Shown here piece by piece: positions 1 to 15,600 of a stretch of DNA of 64,000 nucleotides. Under the pieces are notes generated by a model. It was not told where the DNA came from and made no database searches. It worked only from the letters and a program-made list of their open reading frames with translations. Position numbers and translations under genes: made by a program. The first letter of the stretch is position 1. Each line of letters starts with the position of its first letter. The stretch comes from Isoperla grammatica (lineage: Eukaryota > Arthropoda > Insecta > Plecoptera > Perlodidae): the NCBI GenBank assembly GCA_945910005.1, contig CAMDTW010000146.1, positions 1 through 64,000 of the forward strand, read 5' to 3'.

Positions 1-24
1 GATTCGCAAGGTTTCAAGACTTGG
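1..24. other. Unique flank left of the 68-bp satellite
   Basis: These bases do not match the satellite monomer. The first recognisable monomer sequence (CCTGATTGATACTACC) starts at about 25-28, so the left edge of the array appears to lie inside the window. Too short to say anything about its content. Confidence 0.55.
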
Positions 25-3000
25 CCTCCTGATTGATACTACCTAGTGACGTCACGCGCTTTAACCTCTGTCTTAGCGATACGTCTATTGGCCACCATGA
101 TTGATACTACCTAGTGACGTCACGCACGTGAAGCGCTTTAACCTCTGTCTTAGCGATACGTCTATTGGCCCCCCTGATTGATACTACCTAGTGACGTCAC
201 GCACGTGAAGCGCTTTAACCTCTGTCTTAGCGATACGTCTATTGGCCACCCTGATTGATACTACCTAGTGACGTCACGCGCTTTAACCTCTGTCTTAGCG
301 ATACGTCTATTGGCCCCCCTGATTGATACTACCTAGTGACGTCACGCGCTTTAACCTCTGTCTAAGCGATACGTCTATTGGCCCCCCTGATTGATACTAC
401 CTAGTGACGTCACGCGCTGTAACCTCTGTCTTAGCGATACGTCTATTGGCCCCCCTGATTGATACTACCTAGTGACGTCACGCGCTGTAACCTCTGTCTT
501 AGCGATACGTCTATTGGCCCCCCTGATTGATACTACCTAGTGACGTCACGCGCTTTAACCTCTGTCTTAGCGATACGTCTATTGGCCCCCCTGATTGATA
601 CTACCTAGTGACGTCACGCGCTGTAACCTCTGTCTTAGCGATACGTCTATTGGCCCCCCTGATTGATACTACCTAGTGACGTCACGCGCTTTAACCTCTG
701 TCTTAGCGATACGTCTATTGGACCCCTGATTGATACTACCTAGTGACGTCACGCGCTGTAACCTCTGTCTTAGCGATACGTCTATTGGCCCCCCTGATTG
801 ATACTACCTAGTGACGTCACGCGCTTTAACCTCTGTCTTAGCGATACGTCTATTGGCCCCCCTGATTGATACTACCTAGTGACGTCACGCGCTGTAACCT
901 CTGTCTAAGCGATACGTCTATTGGCCCCCCTGATTGATACTACCTAGTGACGTCACGCGCTTTAACCTCTGTCTTAGCGATACGTCTATTGGCCCCCCTG
1001 ATTGATACTACCTAGTGACGTCACGCACGTGAAGCGCTTTAACCTCTGTCTTAGCGATACGTCTATTGGCCCCCCTGATTGATACTACCTAGTGACGTCA
1101 CGCGCTTTAACCTCTGTCTTAGCGATACGTCTATTGGCCCCCCTGATTGATACTACCTAGTGACGTCACGCGCTTTAACCTCTGTCTTAGCGATACGTCT
1201 ATTGGCCCCCCTGATTAAAACTACCTAGTGACGTCACGCGCTGTAACCTCTGTCTTAGCGATACGTCTATTGGCCCCCCTGATTGATACTACCTAGTGAC
1301 GTCACGCGCTGTAACCTCTGTCTTAGCGATACGTCTATTGGCCCCCCTGATTGATACTACCTAGTGACGTCACGCGCTTTAACCTCTGTCTTAGCGATAC
1401 GTCTATTGGCCCCCCTGATTGATACTACCTAGTGACGTCACGCGCTGTAACCTCTGTCTTAGCGATACGTCTATTGGCCCCCCTGATTGATACTACCTAG
1501 TGACGTCACGCGCTGTAACCTCTGTCTTAGCGATACGTCTATTGGCCCCCCTGATTGATACTACCTAGTGACGTCACGCACTGTAACCTCTGTCTTAGCG
1601 ATACGTCTATTGGCCCCCCTGATTGATACAACCTAGTGACGTCACGCGCTGTAACCTCTGTCTTAGCGATACGTCTATTGGCCACCCTGATTGATACTAC
1701 CTAGTGACGTCACGCGCTGTAACCTCTGTCTTAGCGATACGTCTATTGGCCCCCCTGATTGATACTACCTAGTGACGTCACGCGCTGTAACCTCTGTCTT
1801 AGCGATACGTCTATTGGCCCCCCTGATTGATACTACCTAGTGACGTCACGCGCTTTAACCTCTGTCTTAGCGATACGTCTATTGGCCCCCCTGATTGATA
1901 CTACCTAGTGACGTCACGCGCTGTAACCTCTGTCTTAGCGATACGTCTATTGGCCCCCCTGATTGATACTACCTAGTGACGTCACGCGCTGTAACCTCTG
2001 TCTTAGCGATACGTCTATTGGCCCCCCTGATTGATACTACCTAGTGACGTCACGCGCTGTAACCTCTGTCTTAGCGATACGTCTATTGGCCCCCCTGATT
2101 GATACTACCTAGTGACGTCACGCGCTTTAACCTCTGTCTTAGCGATACGTCTATTGGCCCCCCTGGTTGATACTACCTAGTGACGTCACGCGCTTTAACC
2201 TCTGTCTTAGCGATACGTCTATTGGCCCCCCTGATTGATACTACCTAGTGACGTCACGCACTGTAACCTCTGTCTTAGCGATACGTCTATTGGCCCCCCT
2301 GATTGATACTACCTAGTGACGTCACGCACGTGAAGCGCTTTAACCTCTGTCTTAGCGATACGTCTATTGGCCCCCCTGATTGATACTACCTAGTGACGTC
2401 ACGCGCTTTAACCTCTGTCTTAGCGATACGTCTATTGGCCCCCCTGATTGATACTACCTAGTGACGTCACGCGCTTTAACCTCTGTCTTAGCGATACGTC
2501 TATTGGCCCCCCTGATTGATACTACCTAGTGACGTCACGCGCTTTAACCTCTGTCTTAGCGATACGTCTATTGGCCCCCCTGATTGATACTACCTAGTGA
2601 CGTCACGCGCTGTAACCTCTGTCTTAGCGATACGTCTATTGGCCACCCTGATTGATACTACCTAGTGACGTCACGCGCTTTAACCTCTGTCTTAGCGATA
2701 CGTCTATTGGCCCCCCTGATTGATACTACCTAGTGACGTCACGCGCTTTAACCTCTGTCTTAGCGATACGTCTATTGGCCCCCCTGATTGATACTACCTA
2801 GTGACGTCACGCGCTGTAACCTCTGTCTTAGCGATACGTCTATTGGCCCCCCTGATTGATACTACCTAGTGACGTCACGCGCTGTAACCTCTGTCTTAGC
2901 GATACGTCTATTGGCCCCCCTGATTGATACTACCTAGTGACGTCACGCGCTTTAACCTCTGTCTTAGCGATACGTCTATTGGCCCCCCTGATTGATACTA

Positions 3001-3999
3001 CCTAGTGACGTCACGCGCTTTAACCTCTGTCTTAGCGATACGTCTATTGGCCCCCCTGATTGATACTACCTAGTGACGTCACGCGCTGTAACCTCTGTCT
3101 TAGCGATACGTCTATTGGCCACCCTGATTGATACTACCTAGTGACGTCACGCGCTGTAACCTCTGTCTTAGCGATACGTCTATTGGCCCCCCTGATTGAT
3201 ACTACCTAGTGACGTCACGCGCTGTAACCTCTGTCTTAGCGATACGTCTATTGGCCACCCTGATTGATACTACCTAGTGACGTCACGCGCTTTAACCTCT
3301 GTCTTAGCGATACGTCTATTGGCCCCCCTGATTGATACTACCTAGTGACGTCACGCGCTTTAACCTCTGTCTTAGCGATACGTCTATTGGCCCCCCTGAT
3401 TGATACTACCTAGTGACGTCACGCGCTGTAACCTCTGTCTTAGCGATACGTCTATTGGCCCCCCTGATTGATACTACCTAGTGACGTCACGCGCTGTAAC
3501 CTCTGTCTTAGCGATACGTCTATTGGCCCCCCTGATTGATACTACCTAGTGACGTCACGCGCTGTAACCTCTGTCTTAGCGATACGTCTATTGGCCCCCC
3601 TGATTGATACTACCTAGTGACGTCACGCGCTGTAACCTCTGTCTTAGCGATACGTCTATTGGCCCCCCTGATTGATACTACCTAGTGACGTCACGCGCTG
3701 TAACCTCTGTCTTAGCGATACGTCTATTGGCCCCCCTGATTGATACTACCTAGTGACGTCACGCGCTGTAACCTCTGTCTTAGCGATACGTCTATTGGCC
3801 CCCCTGATTGATACTACCTAGTGACGTCACGCGCTGTAACCTCTGTCTTAGCGATACGTCTATTGGCCACCCTGATTGATACTACCTAGTGACGTCACGC
3901 GCTGTAACCTCTGTCTTAGCGATACGTCTATTGGCCCCCCTGATTGATACTACCTAGTGACGTCACGCGCTGTAACCTCTGTCTTAGCGATACGTCTAT

Positions 4000-6900
4000 T
4001 GGCCACCCTGATTGATACTACCTAGTGACGTCACGCGCTGTAACCTCTGTCTTAGCGATACGTCTATTGGCCCCCCTGATTGATACTACCTAGTGACGTC
4101 ACGCGCTTTAACCTCTGTCTTAGCGATACGTCTATTGGCCCCCCTGATTGATACTACCTAGTGACGTCACGCGCTGTAACCTCTGTCTTAGCGATACGTC
4201 TATTGGCCACCCTGATTGATACTGCCTAGTGACGTCACGCGCTGTAACCTCTGTCTTAGCGATACGTCTATTGGCCACCCTGATTGATACTACCTAGTGA
4301 CGTCACGCGCTGTAACCTCTGTCTTGGCGATACGTCTATTGGCCACCCTGATTGATACTACGTAGTGACGTCACGTGCTTTAACCTCTGTCTTAGCGATA
4401 CGTCTATTGGCCCCCCTGATTGATACTACCTAGTGACGTCACGCGCTGTAACCTCTGTCTTAGCGATACGTCTATTGGCCCCCCTGATTGATACTACCTA
4501 GTGACGTCACGCGCTGTAACCTCTGTCTTAGCGATACGTCTATTGGCCCCCCTGATTGATACTACCTAGTGACGTCACGCGCTGTAACCTCTGTCTTAGC
4601 GATACGTCTATTGGCCCCCCTGATTGATACTACCTAGTGACGTCACGCACGTGGAACGCTTTAACCTCTGTCTTAGCGATACGTCTATTGGCCCCCCTGA
4701 TTGATACTACCTAGTGACGTCACGCGCTTTAACCTCTGTCTTAGCGATACGTCTATTGGCCCCCCTGATTGATACTACCTAGTGACGTCACGCACGTGAA
4801 GCGCTTTAACCTCTGTCTTAGCGATACGTCTATTGGCCCCCCTGATTGATACTACCTAGTGACGTCACGCTTGCTTAGCGATACGTCTATTGGCCCCCCT
4901 GATTGATACTACCTAGTGACGTCACGCGCTGTAACCTCTGTCTTAGCGATTCGTCTATTGGCCGCCCTGATTGATACTACCTAGTGACGTCACGCGCTGT
5001 AACCTCTGTCTTAGCGATACGTCTATTGGCCCCCCTGATTGATACTACCTAGTGACGTCTGGCGTTGTAACCTCTGTCTTAGCGATACGTCTATTGGCCC
5101 CCCTGATTGATACTACCTAGTGACGTCACGCGCTGTAACCTCTGTCTTAGCGATACGTCTATTGGCCCCCCTGATTGATACTACCTAGTGACGTCACGCG
5201 CTGTAATCTGTCTTAGCGATACGTCTATTGGCCCCCCTGATTGATACTACCTAGTGACGTCACGCGCTGTAACCTCTGTCTCAGCGATACGTCTATTGGC
5301 CCCCCTGATTGATACTACCTAGTGACGTCACGCGTTGTAACCTCTGTCTTAGCGATACGTCTATTGGCCCCCCTGATTGACACTACCTAGTGACGTCACG
5401 CGCTTTAACCTCTGTCTTAGCGATACGTCTATTGGCCCCCCTGATTGATACTACCTAGTGACGTCACGCGCTGTAACCTCTGTCTTAGCGATACGTCTAT
5501 TGGCCCCCCTGATTGATACTACCTAGTGACGTCACGCGCTGTAACCTCAGTCTTAGCGATACGTCTATTGGCCCCCCTGATTGATACTACCTAGTGACGT
5601 CACGCGCTGTAACCTCTGTCTTAGCGATACGTCTATTGGCCCCCCTGATTGATACTACCTAGTGACGTCACGCGCTGTAACCTCTGTCTTAGCGATACGT
5701 CTATTGGCCCCCCTGATTGATACTACCTAGTGACGTCACGCACTGTAACCTCTGTCTTAGCGATACGTCTATTGGCCCCCCTGATTGATACTACCTAGTG
5801 ACGTCACGCGCTGTAACCTCTGTCTTAGCGATACGTCTATTGGCCCCCCTGATTGATACTACCTAGTGACGTCACGCGCTTTAACCTCTGTCTTAGCGAT
5901 ACGTCTATTGGCCCCCCTGATTGATACTACCTAGTGACGTCACGCGCTGTAACCTCTGTCTTAGCGATACGTCTATTGGCCACCCTGATTGATACTACCT
6001 AGTGACGTCACGCGCTGTAACCTCTGTCTTAGCGATACGTCTATTGGCCCCCCTGATTGATACTACCTAGTGACGTCACGCGCTGTAACCTCTGTCTTAG
6101 CGATACGTCTATTGGCCCCCCTGATTGATACTACCTAGTGACGTCACGCGCTTTAACCTCTGTCTTAGCGATACGTCTATTGGCCCCCCTGATTGATACT
6201 ACCTAGTGACGTCACGCGCTTTAACCTCTGTCTTAGCGATACGTCTATTGGCCCCCCTGATTGATACTACGTAGTGACGTCACGCGCTTTAACCTCTGTC
6301 TTAGCGATACGTTTATTGGCCCCTCTGATTGATACTACCTAGTGACGTCACGCGCTTTAACCTCTGTCTTAGCGATACGTCTATTGGCCCCCCTGATTGA
6401 TACTACCTAGTGACGTCACGCGCTGTAACCTCTGTCTTAGCGATACGTCTATTGGCCCCCCTGATTGATACTACCTAGTGACGTCACGCACGTGAAGCGC
6501 TTTAACCTCTGTCTTAGCGATACGTCTATTGGCCCCCCTGATACTACCTAGTGACGTCACGCGCGGTAACCTCAGTCTTAGCGATACGTCTATTGGCCCC
6601 CCTGATTGATACTACCTAGTGACGTCACGCGCTGTAACCTCTGTCTTAGCGATACGTCTATTGGCCCCCCTGATTGATACTACCTAGTGACGTCACGCGC
6701 TGTAACCTCTGTCTTAGCGATACGTCTATTGGCCCCCCTGATTGATACTACCTAGTGACGTCACGCGCTGTAACCTCTGTCTTAGCGATACGTCTATTGG
6801 CCCCCCTGATTGATACTACGTAGTGACGTCACGCGCTTTAACCTCTGTCTTAGCGATACGTCTATTGGCCCCCCTGATTGATACTACCTAGTGACGTCAC

Positions 6901-9900
6901 GCGCTGTAACCTCTGTCTTAGCGATACGTCTATTGGCCCCCCTGATTGATACTACCTAGTGACGTCACGCGCTGTAACCTCTGTCTTAGCGATACGTCTT
7001 TTGGCTGCCCTGATTGATACTACCTAGTGACGTCACGCGCTGTAACCTCTGTCTTAGCGATACGTCTATTGGCCCCCCTGATTGATAGTACCTAGTGACG
7101 TCACGCGCTTTAACCTCTGTCTTAGCGATACGTCTATTGGCCCCCCTGATTGATACTACCTAGTGACGTCACGCGCTGTAACCTCTGTCTTAGCGATACG
7201 TCTATTGGCCCCCCTGATTGATACTACCTAGTGACGTCACGCACGTGAAGCGCTGTAACCTTGTCTTAGCGATACGTCTATTGGCCCCCCTGATTGATAC
7301 TACCTAGTGACTTCACGCGCTTTAACCTCTGTCTTAGCGATACGTCTATTGGCCCCCCTGATTGATACTACCTAGTGACGTCACGCGCTGTAACCTCTGT
7401 CTTAGCGATACGTCTATTGGCCCCCCTGATTGATACTACCTAGTGACGTCACGCGCTGTAACCTCTGTCTTAGCGATACGTCTATTGGCCACCCTGATTG
7501 ATACTACCTAGTGACGTCACGCGCTGTAACCTCTGTCTTAGCGATACGTCTATTGGCCCCCCTGATTGATACTACCTAGTGACGTCACGCGCTGTAACCT
7601 CTGTCTTAGCGATACGTCTATTGGCCCCCCTGATTGATACTACCTAGTGACGTCACGCGCTTTAACCTCTGTCTTAGCGATACGTCTATTGGCCCCCCTG
7701 ATTGATACTACCTAGTGACGTCACGCACTGTAACCTCTGTCTTAGCGATACGTCTATTGGCCCCCCTGATACTACCTAGTGACGTCACGCGCTGTAACCT
7801 CTGTCTTAGCGATACGTCTATTGGCCCCCCTGATTGATACTACCTAGTGACGTCACGCGCTGTAACCTCTGTCTTAGCGATACGTCTATTGGCCCCCCTG
7901 ATACTACCTAGTGACGTCACGCGCTGTAACCTCTGTCTTAGCGATACGTCTATTGGCCCCCCTGATTGATACTACCTAGTGACGTCACGCACTGTAACCT
8001 CTGTCTTAGCGATACGTCTATTGGCCCCCCTGATTGATACTACCTAGTGACGTCACGCACTGTAACCTCTGTCTTAGCGATACGTCTATTGGCCCCCCTG
8101 ATTGATACTACCTCGTGACGTCACGCGCTGTAACCTCTGTCTTAGCGATACGTCTATTGGCCCCCCTGATTGATACTACCTAGTGACGTCACGCACTGTA
8201 ACCTCTGTCTTAGCGATACGTCTATTGGCCCCCCTTATTGATACTACCTAGTGACGTCACGCGCTGTAACCTCTGTCTTAGCGATACGTCTATTGGCCCC
8301 CCTGATTGATACTACCTAGTGACGTCACGCGCTGTAACCTCTGTCTTAGCGATACGTCTATTGGCCCCCCTGATTGATACTACCTAGTGACGTCACGCGC
8401 TGTAACCTCTGTCTTAGCGATACGTCTATTGGCCCCCCTGATTGATACTACCTAGTGACGTCACGCGCTGTAACCTCTGTCTTAGCGATACGTCTATTGG
8501 CCCCCCTGATTGATACTACCTAGTGACGTCACGCACTGTAACCTCTGTCTTAGCGATACGTCTATTGGCCCCCCTGATTGATACTACCTAGTGACGTCAC
8601 GCGCTTTAACCTCTGTCTTAGCGATACGTCTATTGGCCCCCCTGATTGATACTACCTAGTGACGTCACGCGTTGTAACCTCTGTCTTAGCGATACGTCTA
8701 TTGGCCCCCCTGATTGATACTACCTTGTGACGTCACGCGCTGTAACCTCTGTCTTAGCGATACGTCTATTGGCCCCCCTGATACTACCTAGTGACGTCAC
8801 GCGCTTTAACCTCTGTCTTAGCGATACGTCTATTGGCCGCCTTGATTGATACTACCTAGTGACGTCACGCGCTTTAACCTCTGTCTTAGCGATACGTCTA
8901 TTGGCCCCCCTGATACTACCTAGTGACGTCACGCGCTGTAACCTCTGTCTTAGCGATACGTCTATTGGCCACCCTGATTGATACTACCTAGTGACGTCAC
9001 GCGCTGTAACCTCTGTCTTAGCGATACGTCTATTGGCCACCCTGATTGATACTACCTAGTGACGTCACGCGCTGTAACCTCTGTCTTAGCGATACGTCTA
9101 TTGGCCACCCTGATTGATACTACCTAGTGACGTCACGCGCGCTGTAACCTCTGTCTTAGCGATACGTCTATTGGCCCCCCTGATTGATACTACCTAGTGA
9201 CGTCACGCGCTGTAACCTCTGTCTTAGCGATACGTCTATTGGCCCCCCTGATTGATACTACCTAGTGACGTCACGCGCTTTAACCTCTGTCTTAGCGATA
9301 CGTCTATTGGCCCCCCTGATTGATACTACCTAGTGACGTCACGCGCTGTAACCTCTGTCTTAGCGATACGTCTATTGGCCACCCTGATTGATACTACCTA
9401 GTGACGTCACGCGCTGTAACCTCTGTCTTAGCGATACGTCTATTGGCCCCCCTGATTGATACTACGTAGTGACGTCACGCGCTTTAACCCATGTCTTAGC
9501 GATACGTCTATTGGCCCCCCTGATTGATACTACCTAGTGACGTCACGCGCTGTAACCTCTGTCTTAGCGATACGTCTATTGGCCCCCCTGATTGATACTA
9601 CCTAGTGACGTCACGCGCTGTAACCTCTGTCTTAGCGATACGTCTATTGGCCCCCCTGATTGATACTACCTAGTGACGTCACGCGCTTTAACCTCTGTCT
9701 TAGCGATACGTCTATTGGCCCCCCTGATTGATACTACCTAGTGACGTCACGCGCTGTAACCTCTGTCTTAGCGATACGTCTATTGGCCCCCCTGATTGAT
9801 ACTACCTAGTGACGTCACGCGCTTTAACCCATGTCTTAGCGATACGTCTATTGGCCCCCCTGATTGATACTACCTAGTAACGTCACGCGCTGTAACCTCT

Positions 9901-12600
9901 GTCTTAGCGATACGTCTATTGGCCGCCCTGATTGATACTACCTAGTGACGTCACGCGCTGTAACCTCTGTCTTAGCGATACGTCTATTGGCCCCCCTGAT
10001 TGATACTACCTCGTGACGTCACGCGCTTTAACCTCTGTCTTAGCGATACGTCTATTGGCCACCCTGATACTACCTAGTGACGTCACGCGCTGTAACCTCT
10101 GTCTTAGCGATACGTCTATTGGCCCCCCTGATACTACCTAGTGACGTCACGCGCTTTAACCTCTGTCTTAGCGATACGTCTATTGGCCGCCCTGATTGAT
10201 ACTACCTAGTGACGTCACGCGCTTTAACCTCTGTCTTAGCGATACGTCTATTGGCCGCCCTGATTGATACTACCTAGTGACGTCACGCGCTGTAACCTCT
10301 GTCTTAGCGATACGTCTATTGGCCCCCCTGATACTACCTAGTGACGTCACGCGCTTTAACCTCTGTCTTAGCGATACGTCTATTGGCCGCCCTGATTGAT
10401 ACTACCTAGTGACGTCACGCGCTTTAACCTCTGTCTTAGCGATACGTCTATTGGCCCCCCTGATTGATACTACCTAGTGACGTCACGCGCTGTAACCTCT
10501 GTCTTAGCGATACGTCTATTGGCCCCCCTGATTGATACTACCTAGTGACGTCACGCGCTGTAACCTCTGTCTTAGCGATACGTCTATTGGCCCCCCTGAT
10601 TGATACTACCTAGTGACGTCACGCGCTGTAACCTCTGTTTTAGCGATACGTCTATTGGCCCCCCTGATTGATACTACCTAGTGACGTCACGCGCTGTAAC
10701 CTCTGTCTTAGCGATACGTCTATTGGCCACCCTGATTGATACTACCTTGTGACGTCACGCGCTGTAACCTCGGTCTCAGCGATACGTCTATTGGCCACCC
10801 TGATACTACCTAGTGACGTCACGCGCTGTAACCTCTGTCTTAGCGATACGTCTATTGGCCCCCCTGATACTACCTAGTGACGTCACGCGCTTTAACCTCT
10901 GTCTTAGCGATACGTCTATTGGCCACCCTGATACTACCTAGTGACGTCACGCGCTGTAACCTCTGTCTTAGCGATACGTCTATTGGCCACCCTGATTGAT
11001 ACTTCCTAGTGACGTCACGCGCTTTAACCTCTGTCTTAGCGATACGTCTATTGGCCGCCCTGATTGATACTACCTAGTGACGTCACGCGCTGTAACCTCT
11101 GTCTTAGCGATACGTCTATTGGCTCCCCTGATACTACCTAGTGACGTTCCGCGCTGTAACCTCTGTCTTAGCGATACGTCTATTGGCCCCCCTGATTGAT
11201 ACTACCTAGTGACGTCACGCGCTTTAACCTCTGTCTTAGCGATACGTCTATTGGCCCCCCTGATACTACCTAGTGACGTTCCGCGCTGTAACCTCTGTCT
11301 TAGCGATACGTCTATTGGCCCCCCTGATACTACCTAGTGACGTCACGCGCTTTAACCTCTGTCTTAGCGATACGTCTATTGGCCGCCCTGATTGATACTA
11401 CCTAGTGACGTCACGCGCTGTAACCTCTGTCTTAGCGATACGTCTATTGGCCCCCCTGATACTACCTAGTGACGTCACGCGCTTTAACCTCTGTCTTAGC
11501 GATACGTCTATTGGCCCCCCTGATTGATACTACCTAGTGACGTCACGCGCTGTAACCTCTGTCTTAGCGATACGTCTATTGGCCCCCCTGATTGATACTA
11601 CCTAGTGACGTCACGCGCTGTAACCTCTGTCTTAGCGATACGTCTATTGGCCACCCTGATTGATACTACCTAGTGACGTCACGCGCTGTAACCTCTGTCT
11701 TAGCGATACGTCTATTGGCCCCCCTGATTGATACTACCTAGTGACGTCACGCGCTGTAACCTCTGTCTTAGCGATACGTCTATTGGCCCCCCTGATTGAT
11801 ACTACCTAGTGACGTCACGCGCTGTAACCTCTGTCTTAGCGATACGTCTATTGGCCCCCCTGATTGATACTACCTAGTGACGTCACGCGCTGTAACCTCT
11901 GTCTTAGCGATACGTCTATTGGCCACCCTGATTGATACTACCTAGTGACGTCACGCGCTGTAACCTCTGTCTTAGCGATACGTCTATTGGCCCCCCTAAT
12001 TGATACTACCTAGTGACGTCACGCGCTGTAACCTCTGTCTTAGCGATACGTCTATTGGCCCCCCTGATTGATACTACCTAGTAACGTCACGCGCTTTAAC
12101 CTCTGTCTTAGCGATACGTCTATTGGCCACCCTGATTGATACTACCTAGTGACGTCACGCGCTGTTACCTCTGTCTTAGCGATACGTCTATTGGCCACCC
12201 TGATTGATACTACCTAGTGACGTCACGCGCTGTAACCTCTGTCTTAGCGATACGTCTATTGGCCACCCTGATACTACCTAGTGACGTCACGCGCTTTAAC
12301 CTCTGTCTTAGCGAAACGTCTATTGGCCCCCCTGATTGATACTACCTAGTGACGTCACGCGCTGTAACCTCTGTCTTAGCGATACGTCTATTGGCCCCCC
12401 TGATTGATACTACCTAGTGACGTCACGCGCTGTAACCTCTGTCTTAGCGATACGTCTATTGGCCCCCCTGATTGATACTACCTAGTGACGTCACGCGCTG
12501 TAACCTCTGTCTTAGCGATACGTCTATTGGCCCCCCTGATTGATACTACCTAGTGACGTCACGCGCTGTAACCTCTGTCTTAGCGATACGTCTATTGGCC
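4000..12600. repeat. Satellite super-block A (first copy of tandem duplication)
   Basis: This part of the 68-bp array carries rare variants that recur in the same order in the following block: ACTGCCTAGT at 4221 and 12,817, CACGTGGAACG near 4651 and 13,247, and a truncated monomer (CACGCTTGCTTAGCG) at 4871 and 13,467. All three are offset by exactly 8,596 bp. The boundaries are approximate, because the edges merge into ordinary monomers. Confidence 0.88.
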
Positions 12601-15600
12601 ACCCTGATTGATACTACCTAGTGACGTCACGCGCTGTAACCTCTGTCTTAGCGATACGTCTATTGGCCCCCCTGATTGATACTACCTAGTGACGTCACGC
12701 CCTTTAACCTCTGTCTTAGCGATACGTCTATTGGCCCCCCTGATTGATACTACCTAGTGACGTCACGCGCTGTAACCTCTGTCTTAGCGATACGTCTATT
12801 GGCCACCCTGATTGATACTGCCTAGTGACGTCACGCGCTGTAACCTCTGTCTTAGCGATACGTCTATTGGCCACCCTGATTGATACTACCTAGTGACGTC
12901 ACGCGCTGTAACCTCTGTCTTGGCGATACGTCTATTGGCCACCCTGATTGATACTACGTAGTGACGTCACGTGCTTTAACCTCTGTCTTAGCGATACGTC
13001 TATTGGCCCCCCTGATTGATACTACCTAGTGACGTCACGCGCTGTAACCTCTGTCTTAGCGATACGTCTATTGGCCCCCCTGATTGATACTACCTAGTGA
13101 CGTCACGCGCTGTAACCTCTGTCTTAGCGATACGTCTATTGGCCCCCCTGATTGATACTACCTAGTGACGTCACGCGCTGTAACCTCTGTCTTAGCGATA
13201 CGTCTATTGGCCCCCCTGATTGATACTACCTAGTGACGTCACGCACGTGGAACGCTTTAACCTCTGTCTTAGCGATACGTCTATTGGCCCCCCTGATTGA
13301 TACTACCTAGTGACGTCACGCGCTTTAACCTCTGTCTTAGCGATACGTCTATTGGCCCCCCTGATTGATACTACCTAGTGACGTCACGCACGTGAAGCGC
13401 TTTAACCTCTGTCTTAGCGATACGTCTATTGGCCCCCCTGATTGATACTACCTAGTGACGTCACGCTTGCTTAGCGATACGTCTATTTACCCCCTGATTG
13501 ATACTACCTAGTGACGTCACGCGCTGTAACCTCTGTCTTAGCGATTCGTCTATTGGCCGCCCTGATTGATACTACCTAGTGACGTCACGCGCTGTAACCT
13601 CTGTCTTAGCGATACGTCTATTGGCCCCCCTGATTGATACTACCTAGTGACGTCACGCGTTGTAACCTCTGTCTTAGCGATACGTCTATTGGCCCCCCTG
13701 ATTGATACTACCTAGTGACGTCACGCGCTGTAACCTTTGTCTTAGCGATACGTCTTTTGGCCCCCCTGATTGACACTACCTAGTGACGTCACGCGCTTTA
13801 ACCTCTGTCTTAGCGATACGTCTATTGGCCCCCCTGATTGATACTACCTAGTGACGTCACGCGCTGTAACCTCTGTCTTAGCGATACGTCTATTGGCCCC
13901 CCTGATTGATACTACGTAGTGACGTCACGCGCTGTAACCTCTGTCTTAGCGATACGTCTATTGGCCCCCCTGATTGATACTACCTAGTGACGTCACGCGC
14001 TGTAACCTCTGTCTTAGCGATACGTCTATTGGCCCCCCTGATTGATACTACCTAGTGACGTCACGCGCTGTAACCTCTGTCTTAGCGATACGTCTATTAG
14101 CCCCCCTGATTGATACTACCTAGTGACGTCACGCGTTGTAACCTCTGTCTTAGCGATACGTCTATTGGCCCCCCTGATTGACACTACCTAGTGACGTCAC
14201 GCGCTTTAACCTCTGTCTTAGCGATACGTCTATTGGCCCCCCTGATTGATACTACCTAGTGACGTCACGCGCTGTAACCTCTGTCTTAGCGATACGTCTA
14301 TTGACCCCCCTGATTGATACTACCTAGTGACGTCACGCGCTGTAACCTCAGTCTTAGCGATACGTCTATTGGCCCCCCTGATTGATACTACCTAGTGACG
14401 TCACGCGCTGTAACCTCTGTCTTAGCGATACGTCTATTGGCCCCCCTGATTGATACTACCTAGTGACGTCACGCGCTGTAACCTCTGTCTTAGCGATACG
14501 TCTATTGGCCCCCCTGATTGATACTACCTAGTGACGTCACGCACTGTAACCTCTGTCTTAGCGATACGTCTATTGGCCCCCCTGATTGATACTACCTAGT
14601 GACGTCACGCGCTGTAACCTCTGTCTTAGCGATACGTCTATTGGCCCCCCTGATTGATACTACCTAGTGACGTCACGCGCTTTAACCTCTGTCTTAGCGA
14701 TACGTCTATTGGCCCCCCTGATTGATACTACCTAGTGACGTCACGCGCTGTAACCTCTGTCTTAGCGATACGTCTATTGGCCACCCTGATTGATACTACC
14801 TAGTGACGTCACGCGCTGTAACCTCTGTCTTAGCGATACGTCTATTGGCCCCCCTGATTGATACTACCTAGTGACGTCACGCGCTGTAACCTCTGTCTTA
14901 GCGATACGTCTATTGGCCCCCCTGATTGATACTACCTAGTGACGTCACGCGCTTTAACCTCTGTCTTAGCGATACGTCTATTGGCCCCCCTGATTGATAC
15001 TACCTAGTGACGTCACGCGCTTTAACCTCTGTCTTAGCGATACGTCTATTGGCCCCCCTGATTGATACTACGTAGTGACGTCACGCGCTTTAACCTCTGT
15101 CTTAGCGATACGTCTATTGGCCCCTCTGATTAATACTACCTAGTGACGTCACGCGCTTTAACCTCTGTCTTAGCGATACGTCTATTGGCCCCCCTGATTG
15201 ATACTACCTAGTGACGTCACGCGCTGTAACCTCTGTCTTAGCGATACGTCTATTGGCCCCCCTGATTGATACTACCTAGTGACGTCACGCACGTGAAGCG
15301 CTTTAACCTCTGTCTTAGCGATACGTCTATTGGCCCCCCTGATACTACCTAGTGACGTCACGCGCGGTAACCTCTGTCTTAGCGATACGTCTATTGGCCC
15401 CCCTGATTGATACTACCTAGTGACGTCACGCGCTGTAACCTCTGTCTTAGCGATACGTCTATTGGCCCCCCTGATTGATACTACCTAGTGACGTCACGCG
15501 CTGTAACCTCTGTCTTAGCGATACGTCTATTGGCCCCCCTGATTGATACTACCTAGTGACGTCACGCGCTGTAACCTCTGTCTTAGCGATACGTCTTTTG